A stretch of DNA of 64,000 nucleotides, taken from JAPLSN01 sp964482955. GTDB taxonomy: Bacteria; Spirochaetota; Spirochaetia; Treponematales; UBA12059. The notes under the pieces were generated by a model. That model was given only the letters and a program-made list of their open reading frames with translations, was not told the origin of the DNA and made no database searches. This document shows positions 42,401-50,905 of this stretch, piece by piece. The position numbers and the translations under genes are program-made. The stretch spans positions 1 to 64,000 of the forward strand of contig CAYZZW010000005.1 in assembly GCA_964482955.1 (NCBI GenBank), written 5' to 3'. How positions within the stretch are numbered: position 1 is the first letter of the stretch; the number at the start of each line of letters is the position of its first letter.

Positions 42401-44439
42401 GTCGCGGCGCCCGTGCCTTCGTCGAGAATGATTCCTTTTATCTGTCCGGACGCGATTCCGAACAGCGGGACATCGTGCGCGACCTTCACTCGGTCGCCGC
42501 GAGTGCAAACGATGTTTTCGACATCCACATTGACGGTGAACATTTCCGGCCGGAGCCGCCTGCGCGCGAGCATGTAGCGGCCCTGCTTCCACGCCTGCGC
42601 TGCACTCGTGCAGCCAAACAGGGTCACGCGCTCGAACTTCGTGGCGATTGGAAGTGTTCCCCCGGCGTTCCCGAAGGCGTCGACGCCTTCGTACTGGTAG
42701 CCATCGTCCAGAACAACACGCTCGTCCTGGATGTACCCCGCATCGGCGTTCACGAAAAGAATCTTGTAGCCGTGGAGTTCCTCGGGGAACGCCTTCGCTC
42801 CCGTGAACCCCCAGGTGTTGCGCGGCGTGAAATGCTGGACAACATCTGTTTTTTCGGCGTCATGGACGAGCGAGTACCGGCCATCACGGAGGGATATCGA
42901 CGCGCGCGCCACGGCCGCGATTTTCGCCGTCAGATCACGCATCGTTTCCGCTTGGAAGATTACCGTGTTGATCGCCATGCTCTTCGTATCACACCACGTG
43001 TGGAGCGCTTCGAATGCGGGCCAGTCGACAAGGGAATCGGGCACCGGCCGGGGGTTCGCCGGGCCGCGAAGAACCCACAGAAGCGCATCAGCCACGTTAC
43101 TCGACACCGCACTCGTCGCCCATTGCACCACGCCGGAGCCGCTCCCGGAATACGTCGGTACGACGGATTCGACCGTCATGTTGAGCTGGTCAACGATGCC
43201 CTGTAGTTGCCCGGACGCCTTGATCTTGAGCCCGAGCAGGACGACGTTGTCCCGACGGATTACCGGGGAAATGCCCGTGAAGGATCGGAGCGCAAACCAG
43301 ATGAACGACGAGTAGTTCCTCGATCCGTCGTCCTCGGTTTCTCGGATGACACGAACTTCGTACTGTCCGGCTGTGATGTCCACGCCGGCTGAATAGCGAA
43401 TCGTTTCCTGCTTCGCCTTCGTGATCTGGTATCCGGTCGATCCAGTGAAAGCGACATCGGTCCACGCGCCGCCCGGGGGGGCCGTCAGCGGCCGATACTG
43501 CATCCGGAGCCCGACCGTCTTGTTGTTCGTCGACCCATCGTCGCCTATCGAGAAAAGGCCGCGCGCGAAGATGACGTCGGTTTCGATCCTCGTTGTGTTC
43601 TTCGCGGTCGTGCGGATATTGTTGCTCGTGAGCCGATCCGCATACTTGATTTCCAGATTGAGCTGTTCCTCGTTGACGATCTTGTTGTAAAGCGAGACTT
43701 CGGATTCGTCCTGGCGGATTTCGATATCGACGCCGGCAAAGTATCCATCGACAGCAATGGCGCCATTTCGGACGTCAGCCGAATTCGACGCGAGCAGGGT
43801 TTCGCCGATCTTGAGATTCGAAACCTTGAGCGGTCCGTACCCGAGCAGGAACAGCATATAGAGGTACTGGTCGACGCCGTCGGTCCCGCCGATCTGCGTG
43901 TACGATTTCGCGCCGTAGTACGGAGTGAGCGTGCTTTTCCCGAGCACGAGGGGGATGGTCCCGCCCGGCGCGAGGCGGTTCCGACCGCCGGAGATTCCGG
44001 GGTTCTGCTTCGAATCGAAGCCTGAGCCTTTTACTCCGCCCATCATGTCTTCGAGATATTCGTTCATGTAGTGGATGCCGGCAGCCGCACCTATGCCAAG
44101 GATGCCGCCGCCGATCAAGCACCACCCGACAAGCTGCATTCCGGGGATGAACATGAGCGCGAAGCCGGCAGCCGCGGTCCAGAAAGACACTTTCGCCGTT
44201 GCTTGCTCACCGCCTCCGGTCGGCACGGCACGAATGATGACGTGCGATCCGTCCACGGGTTTCGTATCATGAGCATTCGGGAGAACGATCTGATCACCGC
44301 ACAAAACGTGAGCGTTCCCCTGAAAAACTTCAGGGAGAGACGCTTCGATGATTTCACGATACGTCGATCCATGAGGAATGATCCGATCTTCGCGATGGAG
44401 CGTAAACGGACTGGTGCAGACGGACAGCTTAATCGACAC
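39460..44439 (-). CDS. Tail tip / host-specificity protein J with propeller and Gly-rich tip
   Basis: 1659 residues, the largest gene in the window. Residues 1-72 look like a beta-grasp (ubiquitin-like) module of tail-tip proteins. Residues about 80-125 are very hydrophobic (FALMFIPGMQLVGWCLIGG). The J-type core runs to about 820 (APGGTIPLVLGKSTLTPYYG, and LHTWCDTKSMAINTVIF). A fibronectin-like segment (about 835-945) follows. About six kelch-like repeats (about 1090-1350; the pattern is VYDIAT..T..L..R....GKLYMP) come next, then LVPTQKAVSDFIERE and a polyglycine-rich adhesin-like tip ending INPSATLS. It binds the host receptor. Confidence 0.9.
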   Translation of the reverse strand: MSIKLSVCTSPFTLHREDRIIPHGSTYREIIEASLPEVFQGNAHVLCGDQIVLPNAHDTKPVDGSHVIIRAVPTGGGEQATAKVSFWTAAAGFALMFIPGMQLVGWCLIGGGILGIGAAAGIHYMNEYLEDMMGGVKGSGFDSKQNPGISGGRNRLAPGGTIPLVLGKSTLTPYYGAKSYTQIGGTDGVDQYLYMLFLLGYGPLKVSNLKIGETLLASNSADVRNGAIAVDGYFAGVDIEIRQDESEVSLYNKIVNEEQLNLEIKYADRLTSNNIRTTAKNTTRIETDVIFARGLFSIGDDGSTNNKTVGLRMQYRPLTAPPGGAWTDVAFTGSTGYQITKAKQETIRYSAGVDITAGQYEVRVIRETEDDGSRNYSSFIWFALRSFTGISPVIRRDNVVLLGLKIKASGQLQGIVDQLNMTVESVVPTYSGSGSGVVQWATSAVSSNVADALLWVLRGPANPRPVPDSLVDWPAFEALHTWCDTKSMAINTVIFQAETMRDLTAKIAAVARASISLRDGRYSLVHDAEKTDVVQHFTPRNTWGFTGAKAFPEELHGYKILFVNADAGYIQDERVVLDDGYQYEGVDAFGNAGGTLPIATKFERVTLFGCTSAAQAWKQGRYMLARRRLRPEMFTVNVDVENIVCTRGDRVKVAHDVPLFGIASGQIKGIILDEGTGAATGITVDNECFMQAGKSYCVRIRYATGDAVLRTVTMVAGYQTTLGFTMPIPVGSVPEAGDLFMFGESSLESVDMMIAAVEMNDDLSAKLLLVEYNEAIYQADVGTIPAFETKITRPVEWDPRVAIEKGSTVPSATDAGAAQALADSASVVSSAPPTNNVTGLAFSSEDNADGSVNVNVGFKHTHGAIPADFFLIYFKSSTAAPTAIDVLKDPCILVNAESGTGEKEYSRVLAGLPSRSAGAGNVARHYRFGVVAGRTCRGGTILAGAVQEATGWTDKAFADTGIKATAGTFITFETGETRMGDDEHYIHFIPAGVIDPIDGTGPKIRFKSVDMELDDSHMATSVTIEGVKCSASHEAGGVVWRQETTPAVEKARIAFDEAGDVVASGIKMIMPTELLSKPLALSSADSYYACASSGGYLYAPRFYSANLDVISIESGSLTTKALPAASGNRTTCILADGKLHMTIALTNYMDVFNIATGANTRVTMPSTKNRYTGVEYSGKIYIPCDSLDELDVYDVAAGTVVTKSLSPNMSRVTCWVYDGKLYIPQNGGQDGQGILEVFDISSEVTTTQVLPTASLRNISVMHEGKVYMPSDGSDVLEVYDLATQTTAVKTLSGSYGRKDAFVYNGKLCMPVANSSDIEVYDIATEMTEHLTLPVSTEGRASALVGNCAYLLTGTYKSVEIIKFGVGNGMLGADDDDTLGGLAASNALVPTQKAVSDFIERETRFRRLFAYYNTAGAKSITVPDGVDEVFIFIAGAGGGGGLRGTYADGEAGGAAGGAAILQKKSVTPGETISFTLGTGGASEVSGTASTIDGISCAGGGRGYNGTPGTGGAVTGTSENWDILSSSSGGNGGNESTSAGGGGGAIWANNGNAASGATPGAAKSYNTPIDYDTVWRSVASTGGKGGAASGNGSPGSYGGGGGGCGSTTTVGATGGSGAAGFAIVCFNIARTGIRPYNLISRLAYDLVNNDVYMINPSATLS

Positions 44440-44815
44440 GGTAAAATCCTTTTACGCGCTTGGCGACCATCGCCGAATCGATCCGCGCGAGCACGGCGCC
44501 TTGGTTCTCGAGGACGTGCAGTACGCGGCCTTCCCCGGAGTAAACGCCGACGTGGGACTCGATGCCGTAGATTGCCATGATCACGACATCGCCGGGCTGG
44601 GGATCATCGACGCGCGTCGCGTTGACGAGCGCGGTCGTCAGGTCGATGAGGCGTTCCGTCTCCTTCGCGGAAGACGGCGCCTCGTAGTCGAGCCCCGGAA
44701 GCGATTTCCCGAATTCTTCTTGGAGCACGAGTCGGACGAGCCCGTAGCAGTCGCACCCTTCGCGCGTGCGGCCGTGCGGCTTGAACGGAATACCGACGTA
44801 CTTCGACGCCCACAT
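44429..44815 (-). CDS. NlpC/P60 tail assembly hydrolase (lambda K type)
   Basis: 128 residues. The catalytic Cys lies in EGCDCYGLVRL (Cys23), with His88 in ESHVGVYSGEG and the polar third position just after. It lies between the DUF1833 and J genes, the place of lambda gpK, which cuts peptidoglycan or processes tail-tip parts. The ATG overlaps the upstream stop as TGATG; longer upstream in-frame sequence belongs to the DUF1833 gene. Confidence 0.92.
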   Translation of the reverse strand: MWASKYVGIPFKPHGRTREGCDCYGLVRLVLQEEFGKSLPGLDYEAPSSAKETERLIDLTTALVNATRVDDPQPGDVVIMAIYGIESHVGVYSGEGRVLHVLENQGAVLARIDSAMVAKRVKGFYRVD

Positions 44816-45297
44816 CAGGACACCCCCGGCACGTCTTGCGGCGTCATCTCGCGGTACGGGATCATGATGTCGAGCCGATCCTCGTAGATGAGCGTCCCGG
44901 ACACCGAGAAGGCGTCGTACTCGACATCGCGCAGCGTGAACGCCCATTCGACAAGCGGTTCGAAGATCGGCGTGCCTTCGTTGTTCCAGTACATCGCGAC
45001 GCCGGTCAGCGTGGCGGGTGTCGTCATGCCGCGAATCGCTGCGACGATGGTCTGGTCGATCGCATCGATCGTGATCCGTGCGTTCGTGATCTTGTCCTCC
45101 GTCTCATCCGGAGGATCGAAGCGGAACGGGCAGGCGTGATAGACGTATCCGCCATACGACAGGTCTTCCGTGTTGTTGACGAACCGAAGCGGTTCCGGAA
45201 GGCTCGCGTGCTCGATCTTGATGAGGATAGGGAACACGCCGGACGAGGATTGCGCGAACATCGCCCGGCGGGCGCTCAAGCTGATGATCCGGCTCAT
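44815..45297 (-). CDS. DUF1833 family tail protein
   Basis: 160 residues, SRIISLSARRAMFAQSSSG at the start, then LIKIEHASLPEPLRFVNNTE and YHACPFRFDPPDETED, the DUF1833 pattern of minor tail proteins next to lambda L/K-type genes. It overlaps the gene before and after by a few bases. It probably belongs to the tail tip complex. Confidence 0.85.
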   Translation of the reverse strand: MSRIISLSARRAMFAQSSSGVFPILIKIEHASLPEPLRFVNNTEDLSYGGYVYHACPFRFDPPDETEDKITNARITIDAIDQTIVAAIRGMTTPATLTGVAMYWNNEGTPIFEPLVEWAFTLRDVEYDAFSVSGTLIYEDRLDIMIPYREMTPQDVPGVS

Positions 45298-45647
45298 GGC
45301 ATCACCTCAAGTTCGAGCGTCGCCATGGCTTCGAAGTCGAAGGCCGAATACGATGGCGGGGAAGCGAACCGCACGACGATTGCCGCGCCCGTCCGCGGAT
45401 GCGTGTAGTTCCATTCGGCCGTTCCCGCGAACGTCGTCGTGCGGTAGAACGTATCGAGGTCGGAAACCTGCGCCTGCGTCAGACGATACGAGACGGAGAG
45501 CTTCGCGACCCCTGACGTGGACCGGCGACGCACCTTGTCGGGGCCGATGTCCATCTTCGACCGGATCGTGTTGTCGGCCGGGATTTCCTTGTACCCATCT
45601 TGCAGGGGCGCCGTCGGCAAGGACGAAGGCCAGTTGATCGTCGCCAT
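45294..45647 (-). CDS. Minor tail protein
   Basis: 117 residues, beta-rich, starting ATINWPSSLPTAPLQDGYKE. Between tape measure and DUF1833 genes it occupies the position of lambda M, and its opening resembles such small tail proteins. It is directly adjacent to the tape measure stop. Exact role unknown. Confidence 0.75.
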   Translation of the reverse strand: MATINWPSSLPTAPLQDGYKEIPADNTIRSKMDIGPDKVRRRSTSGVAKLSVSYRLTQAQVSDLDTFYRTTTFAGTAEWNYTHPRTGAAIVVRFASPPSYSAFDFEAMATLELEVMP

Positions 45648-47765
45648 TTACTTCACCCTCCGCCCGAGCGCCGCGATCCCGAAGCGCGAAGCCATAGCGG
45701 AATCCATGTCTCCCGCGGCGACCATGCCGCGTACCGCGTCCCGGAGAACCACGCGGATCTGTTTCTCGCCGTTCGGGCCGGTCGTTTCTTCCGTGGATTT
45801 CTGCACACCGCCCGAGGTCTGATCGATGATCTGGACGACAACGTTCGCGACACCGCCCTGCGACCGGACACCGAGGCGGCCAGCCGTATCCCGGGCAAGC
45901 GGCATGATCGCTTCGGGCCCAGCTTCCGCGAACACGCCGCCCCGCGCGAACGCCTGCGCGCCTTCCCAACCGAAGGCCGCGCCGTTCTTGAAGGCGAAGT
46001 ACTGCGGCGAGTTGTAAACGCGATTCGAATAGGCGGACAGGCTCGGAGAATCGTACACGTTGCCGAGAGCGTTTGCCGTTGTGCTGTGCGTTGCTTCGCT
46101 GTAGGCGTAGTTCGCGGCGCCGGCGCCGATCGCGAGAAGGCCAGAGGCCCCGATGAGAGCGAGACCAACAGGCAATCCGGCGATACCGGCCTCTGCGATG
46201 ATTCGAACGCCCGCGGTGAAAAGCATGCCCGGGAGCTGGTTCAACATCATGAGCGCCATCTTCGTGAGCGCTTGCCCGAGATTTTCGGCAGCATCGCCAT
46301 TCCCGGCTAGAGCTTCGCCAATGGCGTTCATCGTTTGGAGGTATGCGTCTTTCGCTCCGTTCGCCAGAACAGCATTCAACTGATTCGCGAGATCGACAAG
46401 GATGGCTTGCTGGATCCGCTGTTTCTCGCTTGCTTCGAGAGCAGCTTGGTATTCACGGTCCCATTCTTCAGCGAGTTGCCGATTTACATCCTTCAGATAT
46501 TCCTTCAACCGAATTTCTGATTCCAGATATTCGGTATACTTTGCATATTGAGCTTCGTACCGATCTTCCCACGCACTGTCCGCGGCCGAAAGCGCATCCG
46601 AGCCGCCTGGCCTCGCCGTCGGGCCTGAACTTGCTGACTTTGGGGTATCTGCGGGCTTGGGAGTTGACCCTATTGTTCCAGTTGATGCGCCCTTCCGACG
46701 TTCTATTTCGCGAATTTGATTGTATTTTTCGTTGAGTTCGTCGAGCTGCGCCTTGAGCGCTTCAATGGCTGCTTCTTTCGCTTCACGGACGGACGGAACC
46801 ATCTCCTGTGCCGCGATGATCCCCTGTTGTTCGATAAGCTTCTGAATGCGAGCCCGCTCTGCCATGATATACGCGATGGCTTCTTCCGTATTGCCTGAGC
46901 CGATCAACGCTTCCTTGAGGTTTTTTTCTTTCCCCGACCGCTCAGCGAGCGTGTTGAAGGTATCCAGCGCGGCATTCACTGCCGGGAGGAATCGTTCCCC
47001 GATCTCCGCGAGCTGGCTCTTGAAGTTGTCCATCGCGGTCGAGAGCTTGCCCGCCGTAGTCTCGGCGGTCTTGTCCATCATCTTGTAGAACAATCCGCCC
47101 TCGCTGGTTGCCGTCTTGAAGGCTTCCGCGACCTCCTCTGCGGAGATCCCGCCTTTCTCCATGCGCGCTTTCAGCGTGATCATGTCTTCGCCGGTTTTCT
47201 GGCTGATGATCTGCAGTGGGTTGAACCCCTGGTTGATGAGTTGGAGAAGGTCCTGTCCCATGAGGCGGCCGGTCGACATGATTTGTCCGAACGCCCGCGC
47301 CACACTATCGAGCTTCGCGTTGTCTCCCATCGCCACATCGCCGAGCATCTTCATGGTCGGGATGAGGTCTTCCGTCGCGACACCGTACGCCTTAAGCGTG
47401 GTTGCCGCCTGGTTGATCCCTTCGAAGCTGAGAGGGGTTTTCGACGCGAAAGCGTAGAGGTCGTCGAATACGCGCTTGCCTTTGTCCATGTCGCCGACAA
47501 GGACGCCCCACGTCATGCGGCTCTTTTCGAATCCGGCCGCGAGGCTGATCGACTCGGCCGCGAGTTCCTTCGTCTTCTGGATGAACGCCTGAGCTCCACG
47601 CACGGCAAGGTCGGCGAGCGTCGTGAATCCCGCGATCTGTTTGGCGAGACTGGCGAATGAGACTTCTGCTTTCTGTCCGGAAGCAGCAACGCCATCGAGC
47701 GCGGCCCGCGTATCGACCGCGCCCGTGTGCGTTACATTAACCGCTAGACTGGCAAGTTCCGGCAT
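45648..47765 (-). CDS. Tape measure protein
   Basis: 705 residues. The N-terminal tape-measure domain (about residues 40-280) has RMTWGVLVGDMDKGKRVFDD, TPLSFEGINQAATTLKAYG and FGQIMSTGRLMGQDLLQLIN. A coiled coil (about 300-360, 415-470) and a hydrophobic C-terminal part (IIAEAGIAGLPVGLALIGAS) follow. It sets tail length and may enter the host membrane. At 705 residues the tail should be relatively short. It overlaps the frameshifted T segment by 29 bases. Confidence 0.93.
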   Translation of the reverse strand: MPELASLAVNVTHTGAVDTRAALDGVAASGQKAEVSFASLAKQIAGFTTLADLAVRGAQAFIQKTKELAAESISLAAGFEKSRMTWGVLVGDMDKGKRVFDDLYAFASKTPLSFEGINQAATTLKAYGVATEDLIPTMKMLGDVAMGDNAKLDSVARAFGQIMSTGRLMGQDLLQLINQGFNPLQIISQKTGEDMITLKARMEKGGISAEEVAEAFKTATSEGGLFYKMMDKTAETTAGKLSTAMDNFKSQLAEIGERFLPAVNAALDTFNTLAERSGKEKNLKEALIGSGNTEEAIAYIMAERARIQKLIEQQGIIAAQEMVPSVREAKEAAIEALKAQLDELNEKYNQIREIERRKGASTGTIGSTPKPADTPKSASSGPTARPGGSDALSAADSAWEDRYEAQYAKYTEYLESEIRLKEYLKDVNRQLAEEWDREYQAALEASEKQRIQQAILVDLANQLNAVLANGAKDAYLQTMNAIGEALAGNGDAAENLGQALTKMALMMLNQLPGMLFTAGVRIIAEAGIAGLPVGLALIGASGLLAIGAGAANYAYSEATHSTTANALGNVYDSPSLSAYSNRVYNSPQYFAFKNGAAFGWEGAQAFARGGVFAEAGPEAIMPLARDTAGRLGVRSQGGVANVVVQIIDQTSGGVQKSTEETTGPNGEKQIRVVLRDAVRGMVAAGDMDSAMASRFGIAALGRRVK

Positions 47766-48473
47766 TTGGCTCCGTCCGTTCTTTTACGATCTTGTCGACC
47801 TCGGCGTCCATCGCCATGATCGCATCCGTCTCCCATGCGTCGAATTGAATCCCCGCACGTTCCTCGTACTCTGTGATCTCTCCCCAGCGGATGCTCGTTC
47901 CGCGCCTCATCTTCCAGTAATGCAAGAACAGGTATTCGAATCCTTCGGGCACCCGGACGGAATCAAGCCGTGCGTCATGCTTCCCAGTCTGCCGCTCGAC
48001 TTGTTCCAGCGTGTCGCGAAGGGACGTGTGCGATCCCTTCGCAGGCAAGTTCAATTCACAATGCGCCCGAATCGCCTCCGTCAGCTCGCGGAGGCGGTCT
48101 GAAAAAAATTGGTCCGCGTGAAGATGAACGCGGCCACCTGGTCGGCGATCTCGGGATAGTTGAGATAGATTTCCTTCGCCTTCTCCTGCGAGAACGGAAC
48201 CTCTTTTCCGGCCGCTTCCAGCCCCGTCCACCCGAGCGTGCAGCGCGCGAGCACTTCGGCGGTGTTCTCGTGCGACTCTTCGGTCGACAGGATCGACTTA
48301 CCCTGAGCGCGGTTCCGCTGGTTGAGTTCTTCGCGGACCGTGCGATAGGCGCGGGAGTCCGCGCCGAGCAAGGAAAGCGTGATCCCGGACTTCGCCTTCG
48401 TCACCGGATGGACGAGTTCGAGCGGGATGCCCTTGTTCGCGTTCGTCGTGCTGTCGAAATTGCAGAGATCCAT
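47737..48473 (-). CDS. Tail assembly chaperone fusion GT, made by -1 frameshift
   Basis: Join of 48473-48102 and 48102-47737, giving 245 residues. The zero frame is the 130-residue G-type protein. The second segment (SDRLRELTEAIRAHCELNLP onward, to the stop at 47737) has no usable start of its own. It is entered by slipping back one base on seven T (48102-48108). It encodes helices with HYWKMRRGTSIRWGEITEYE. This is the lambda G/GT arrangement, in which GT recruits the major tail protein onto the tape measure. Third codon positions are G/C rich in the second segment, supporting real coding. Confidence 0.8.
48073..48108 (-). promoter_or_regulatory. -1 ribosomal frameshift signal (slippery T7 plus stem-loop)
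   Basis: On the minus strand the zero-frame codons are AAT TTT TTT CAG, giving the heptamer T TTT TTT. Five bases later (CAGAC) an 8-bp stem CGCCTCCG/CGGAGGCG closes a loop of 8 bases that contains the zero-frame stop. Spacing and stem fit known stimulators. Confidence 0.85.
48081..48473 (-). CDS. Tail assembly chaperone G
   Basis: 130 residues starting DLCNFDSTTNANKGIPLELV. Central CTLGWTGLEAAGKEVPFSQEKA is typical of phage tail chaperone/DUF-type G proteins, followed by the helix ADQVAAFIFTRTNFF near the slip site. It lies between the major tail protein and tape measure genes. The normal product ends at TASAS; a fraction of ribosomes continues as GT. Confidence 0.85.
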   Translation of the reverse strand: MDLCNFDSTTNANKGIPLELVHPVTKAKSGITLSLLGADSRAYRTVREELNQRNRAQGKSILSTEESHENTAEVLARCTLGWTGLEAAGKEVPFSQEKAKEIYLNYPEIADQVAAFIFTRTNFFQTASAS

Positions 48474-48486
48474 CGTGTCTCCTTCT

Positions 48487-49641
48487 TTACGCCGGCCGCT
48501 TGTCGATCCGGAGCGACGTGCCTTCGGTCGTGTCGTTCAGCGCCTGGAACGGCATGTCGACCAGGACGTTGTTCTCGGTCATGGACTTCGCGGCGTCGGT
48601 GTACTTGATGCGCGGGATGAGGATGTCGTAGGAGTTCCCGGCGAGGTCGGTCAGCCGGAACTCGATCGATGACTCGGTTTCGTTCGAGAATTTGTTCGCC
48701 ATCGCCGCCGACTCGAAGTAGGCGGACAGGCGGCCCGTGACGTTGGCGCGCCCGACACCGATCCGGTAGGGATCGGCGCGGAACAGGGCGAAGAGGCTTT
48801 CGAGCCCGTTTGCCAGGGAAAGCGACAATCCCGTCGCGATCGCGAGCGCGGCGCCGCCTTCCTTGATGGATCCGGTGTAGGCGTCGAACGGGCTCGTCGT
48901 CGGCGCCGCGTCCGGGGTCGCGTCGATGCTCGCGTCCGCGAAAGCCGAGCCGCCAAGGGCGACCATACCGAACGAACCCGTGACCATGGCGTTCGGGCGG
49001 ACTTCCAGTCCGAAGGTGTTCGCCATGCAGCCGGTCAGCACCTGATAGACGTCGATGTCGGCGAACCCTTCCTCCATCGACAGGTACTTCGGCGTCACAC
49101 CCTGTTTGAGTACGCTCCGATCGGTCGTGATCGCGACGTCCATGTCGCCCGTCACGTCGACGAGCCCCGTGGCCGCGGCGCACGTCACTTCGAGCGCGGA
49201 CACCGCCGTCACGATGAACGTGCCGTTGTTCCCCGCGGCCTCGAAGCCGGTCGTGATGAACTTGTCGCCGACCTTCACGCCGTCGGTGATCCACGAGCCG
49301 GCCGCTCGGGTGAACTTCTTCGTGCTCGCGACGACGGACACGGTCTGCGCCGTCAGCGCGTAGGCGATCGCCCACAGACCGAACAGCGCCGATTCGAGGA
49401 TGTCGTCAAACGATCCGAACGAAAACTCGAACGGAATCTCGAGCGACGGGCTCTTGTTCCCGAGCCGGAGCGCGGCGACCTGGCGATCGCTCCTCATCTC
49501 CTGCGACTGCAGCGATTGCCGGGCGATCTTGATGCCGGAGCCGCCATTCGCGCGAAGCGTCTTGCAGCTCGGCGTCGGCGGGGTCGTGCCCGGCGTAACC
49601 TCCGGGACGTATATGATTCGGCGCCTGCTTCCTTCGGCCAT
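48487..49641 (-). CDS. Major tail (tube) protein
   Basis: 384 residues from the ATG at 49639-49641 (AEGSRRRIIYVPEVTPGTTP), which matches phage_tail_2 family starts; the upstream in-frame codons lack homology-like sequence. FEFSFGSFDDILESALFGLW is characteristic. An Ig-like insert (about residues 85-165, VKVGDKFITTGFEAAGNNGT) is present, as often in siphovirus tube proteins. It is followed 13 bases later by the G chaperone gene. Confidence 0.88.
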   Translation of the reverse strand: MAEGSRRRIIYVPEVTPGTTPPTPSCKTLRANGGSGIKIARQSLQSQEMRSDRQVAALRLGNKSPSLEIPFEFSFGSFDDILESALFGLWAIAYALTAQTVSVVASTKKFTRAAGSWITDGVKVGDKFITTGFEAAGNNGTFIVTAVSALEVTCAAATGLVDVTGDMDVAITTDRSVLKQGVTPKYLSMEEGFADIDVYQVLTGCMANTFGLEVRPNAMVTGSFGMVALGGSAFADASIDATPDAAPTTSPFDAYTGSIKEGGAALAIATGLSLSLANGLESLFALFRADPYRIGVGRANVTGRLSAYFESAAMANKFSNETESSIEFRLTDLAGNSYDILIPRIKYTDAAKSMTENNVLVDMPFQALNDTTEGTSLRIDKRPA

Positions 49642-49652
49642 GATTCCCTCCC

Positions 49653-50078
49653 CTAGTTCGAGAGATCCGCGCGCCAAAACACGCGAACCGGGACGTGGTA
49701 CAAATCCGGCTCCTCATTCGAGGGAGCCCGATACGATTTCGTGATGCGGACAATTCCGTCCGCCGTCGTGAGCGCCAATCCCCGCGGGAAAGCCGCGATG
49801 ATCCTGTCGGCTTCGGCCTCGGCGGCCTCGGCCCCGTTGCCCTTCGTCCAGAACACGTCAAGCGCGTATACGCCCACGTGACGGTTCGCGGATCCTTCAC
49901 CGATGGCGGCCGCGGTCGGCTCGCCCGGAAGGAACGTCTCCCGATACCAGGAATCCTGGACCGGGGGCGTAAAGACGACGTTTTCCTTGGCGATCTTCGC
50001 GTCCGGAATCGCCGCTCCGGGCGCCGCCGCAAGTGCGCGCGAGAGAAGCGCGACGTGTACCGCCGTCGTTCCGCTCAT
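49653..50078 (-). CDS. Tail terminator-like protein (DUF4128)
   Basis: 141 residues, with WYRETFLPGEPTAAAIGEGS, HVGVYALDVFWTKGNGAEAA and EEPDLYHVPVRVFWRADL, matching the DUF4128 group related to lambda gpU. It caps the tail tube. It overlaps the neck protein gene by 4 bases (ATGA). Confidence 0.82.
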   Translation of the reverse strand: MSGTTAVHVALLSRALAAAPGAAIPDAKIAKENVVFTPPVQDSWYRETFLPGEPTAAAIGEGSANRHVGVYALDVFWTKGNGAEAAEAEADRIIAAFPRGLALTTADGIVRITKSYRAPSNEEPDLYHVPVRVFWRADLSN

Positions 50079-50554
50079 TCGCCCGCTCCTCCGATATCCC
50101 AGCCAGAGCCCCTGTCAGCTCCGCCCTGCGTGCCGCCCCAAGACCCGAACATCGATTCGGCCGCTGCATCGACAGCGATCGCGCCGAATTCGGCCAACGT
50201 GATCGTAACCATGCCCGCGGGCGCCTGCTTCGAGCTGCCATGCTCAAGCCGTTCGATGTACGGGCAATTCGACTGGATCCACACGCGGCTTTCGTGGAGC
50301 GGATCCCAGTTCTTCACGCATTCGGTCATTTCCGCGAGCGCGACACGCCCGCTTTTATCCGGACGTTCGATATCGAGCGGCGTCCGGCGGCCCGCAGTCG
50401 CCTGCCAGCTTCCCCGGGCCATGCCCGTGCGAACCGGCGTCCGAAGGATGATTCGGCGGAACACCTCAAGGGCGATTTTCCGCACAACGTTCTTCGCCCG
50501 CGCCTCCGTGATCTTCGCGAAGCGATCAAGCTTCAAGCCGAACTCACCCACCAC
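50075..50554 (-). CDS. Head-tail joining protein, HK97 gp10-like (GTG start)
   Basis: 159 residues from GTG at 50552-50554 (a second GTG follows immediately). The pattern is RTPVRTGMARGSW with an upstream helical FAKITEARAKNVVRKIALEV, and CPYIERLEHGSSKQAPAGMV. This is the gp10/neck protein motif set (P.RTG..R..W, then Y....E.G...P). The start overlaps the upstream gene's stop by a few bases and has GAGG at suitable spacing. Confidence 0.82.
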   Translation of the reverse strand: MVGEFGLKLDRFAKITEARAKNVVRKIALEVFRRIILRTPVRTGMARGSWQATAGRRTPLDIERPDKSGRVALAEMTECVKNWDPLHESRVWIQSNCPYIERLEHGSSKQAPAGMVTITLAEFGAIAVDAAAESMFGSWGGTQGGADRGSGWDIGGAGE

Positions 50555-50903
50555 GACACTGGACCTCGTAGAACACCGGAATTTCCCCCGGCGAGAGCGG
50601 CAAAACGCTGACGATCGCGAGCTTCCGCCCGGCGGTCGTTCCCAGGAAAAGCGTGTCGTTCGGAGCCGGTACCGGAATCGTGGCGCCGTTTGCATCCACG
50701 GCCGCCAGCATGAACCGGCGGTCTCCCTCCTTGATGCTGGATCCATCGCGGAGCCGGTCAACAAATCCAACGCGCTCGGAACTGATGTCGACCGCGAACA
50801 CGGAATAATCGGCCGGCACGGTCCCGGCTTTCCGGAACACGACCGCCCGGCCGTTCTTGCGGATTTTCTCCGCTGTCGATATCACGAGCGCCGTGTAGTC
50901 CAC
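50544..50903 (-). CDS. Phage neck/tail protein (GTG start), unassigned
   Basis: 119 residues starting at GTG (50901-50903), DYTALVISTAEKIRKNGRAV; then beta-rich. It lies 2 bases after the head-tail connector gene and overlaps the gp10-like gene. Its position suggests a head-completion protein. The family is not recognised. Confidence 0.7.
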   Translation of the reverse strand: MDYTALVISTAEKIRKNGRAVVFRKAGTVPADYSVFAVDISSERVGFVDRLRDGSSIKEGDRRFMLAAVDANGATIPVPAPNDTLFLGTTAGRKLAIVSVLPLSPGEIPVFYEVQCRGG

Positions 50904-50905
50904 GG

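Noticed and set aside
47737..48231. Independent gene for the T segment starting upstream at 48231
   Set aside because: The extra N-terminal codons overlap the G gene in another frame, lack a ribosome site and are Arg/Gly-rich; entry by frameshift explains the data better.
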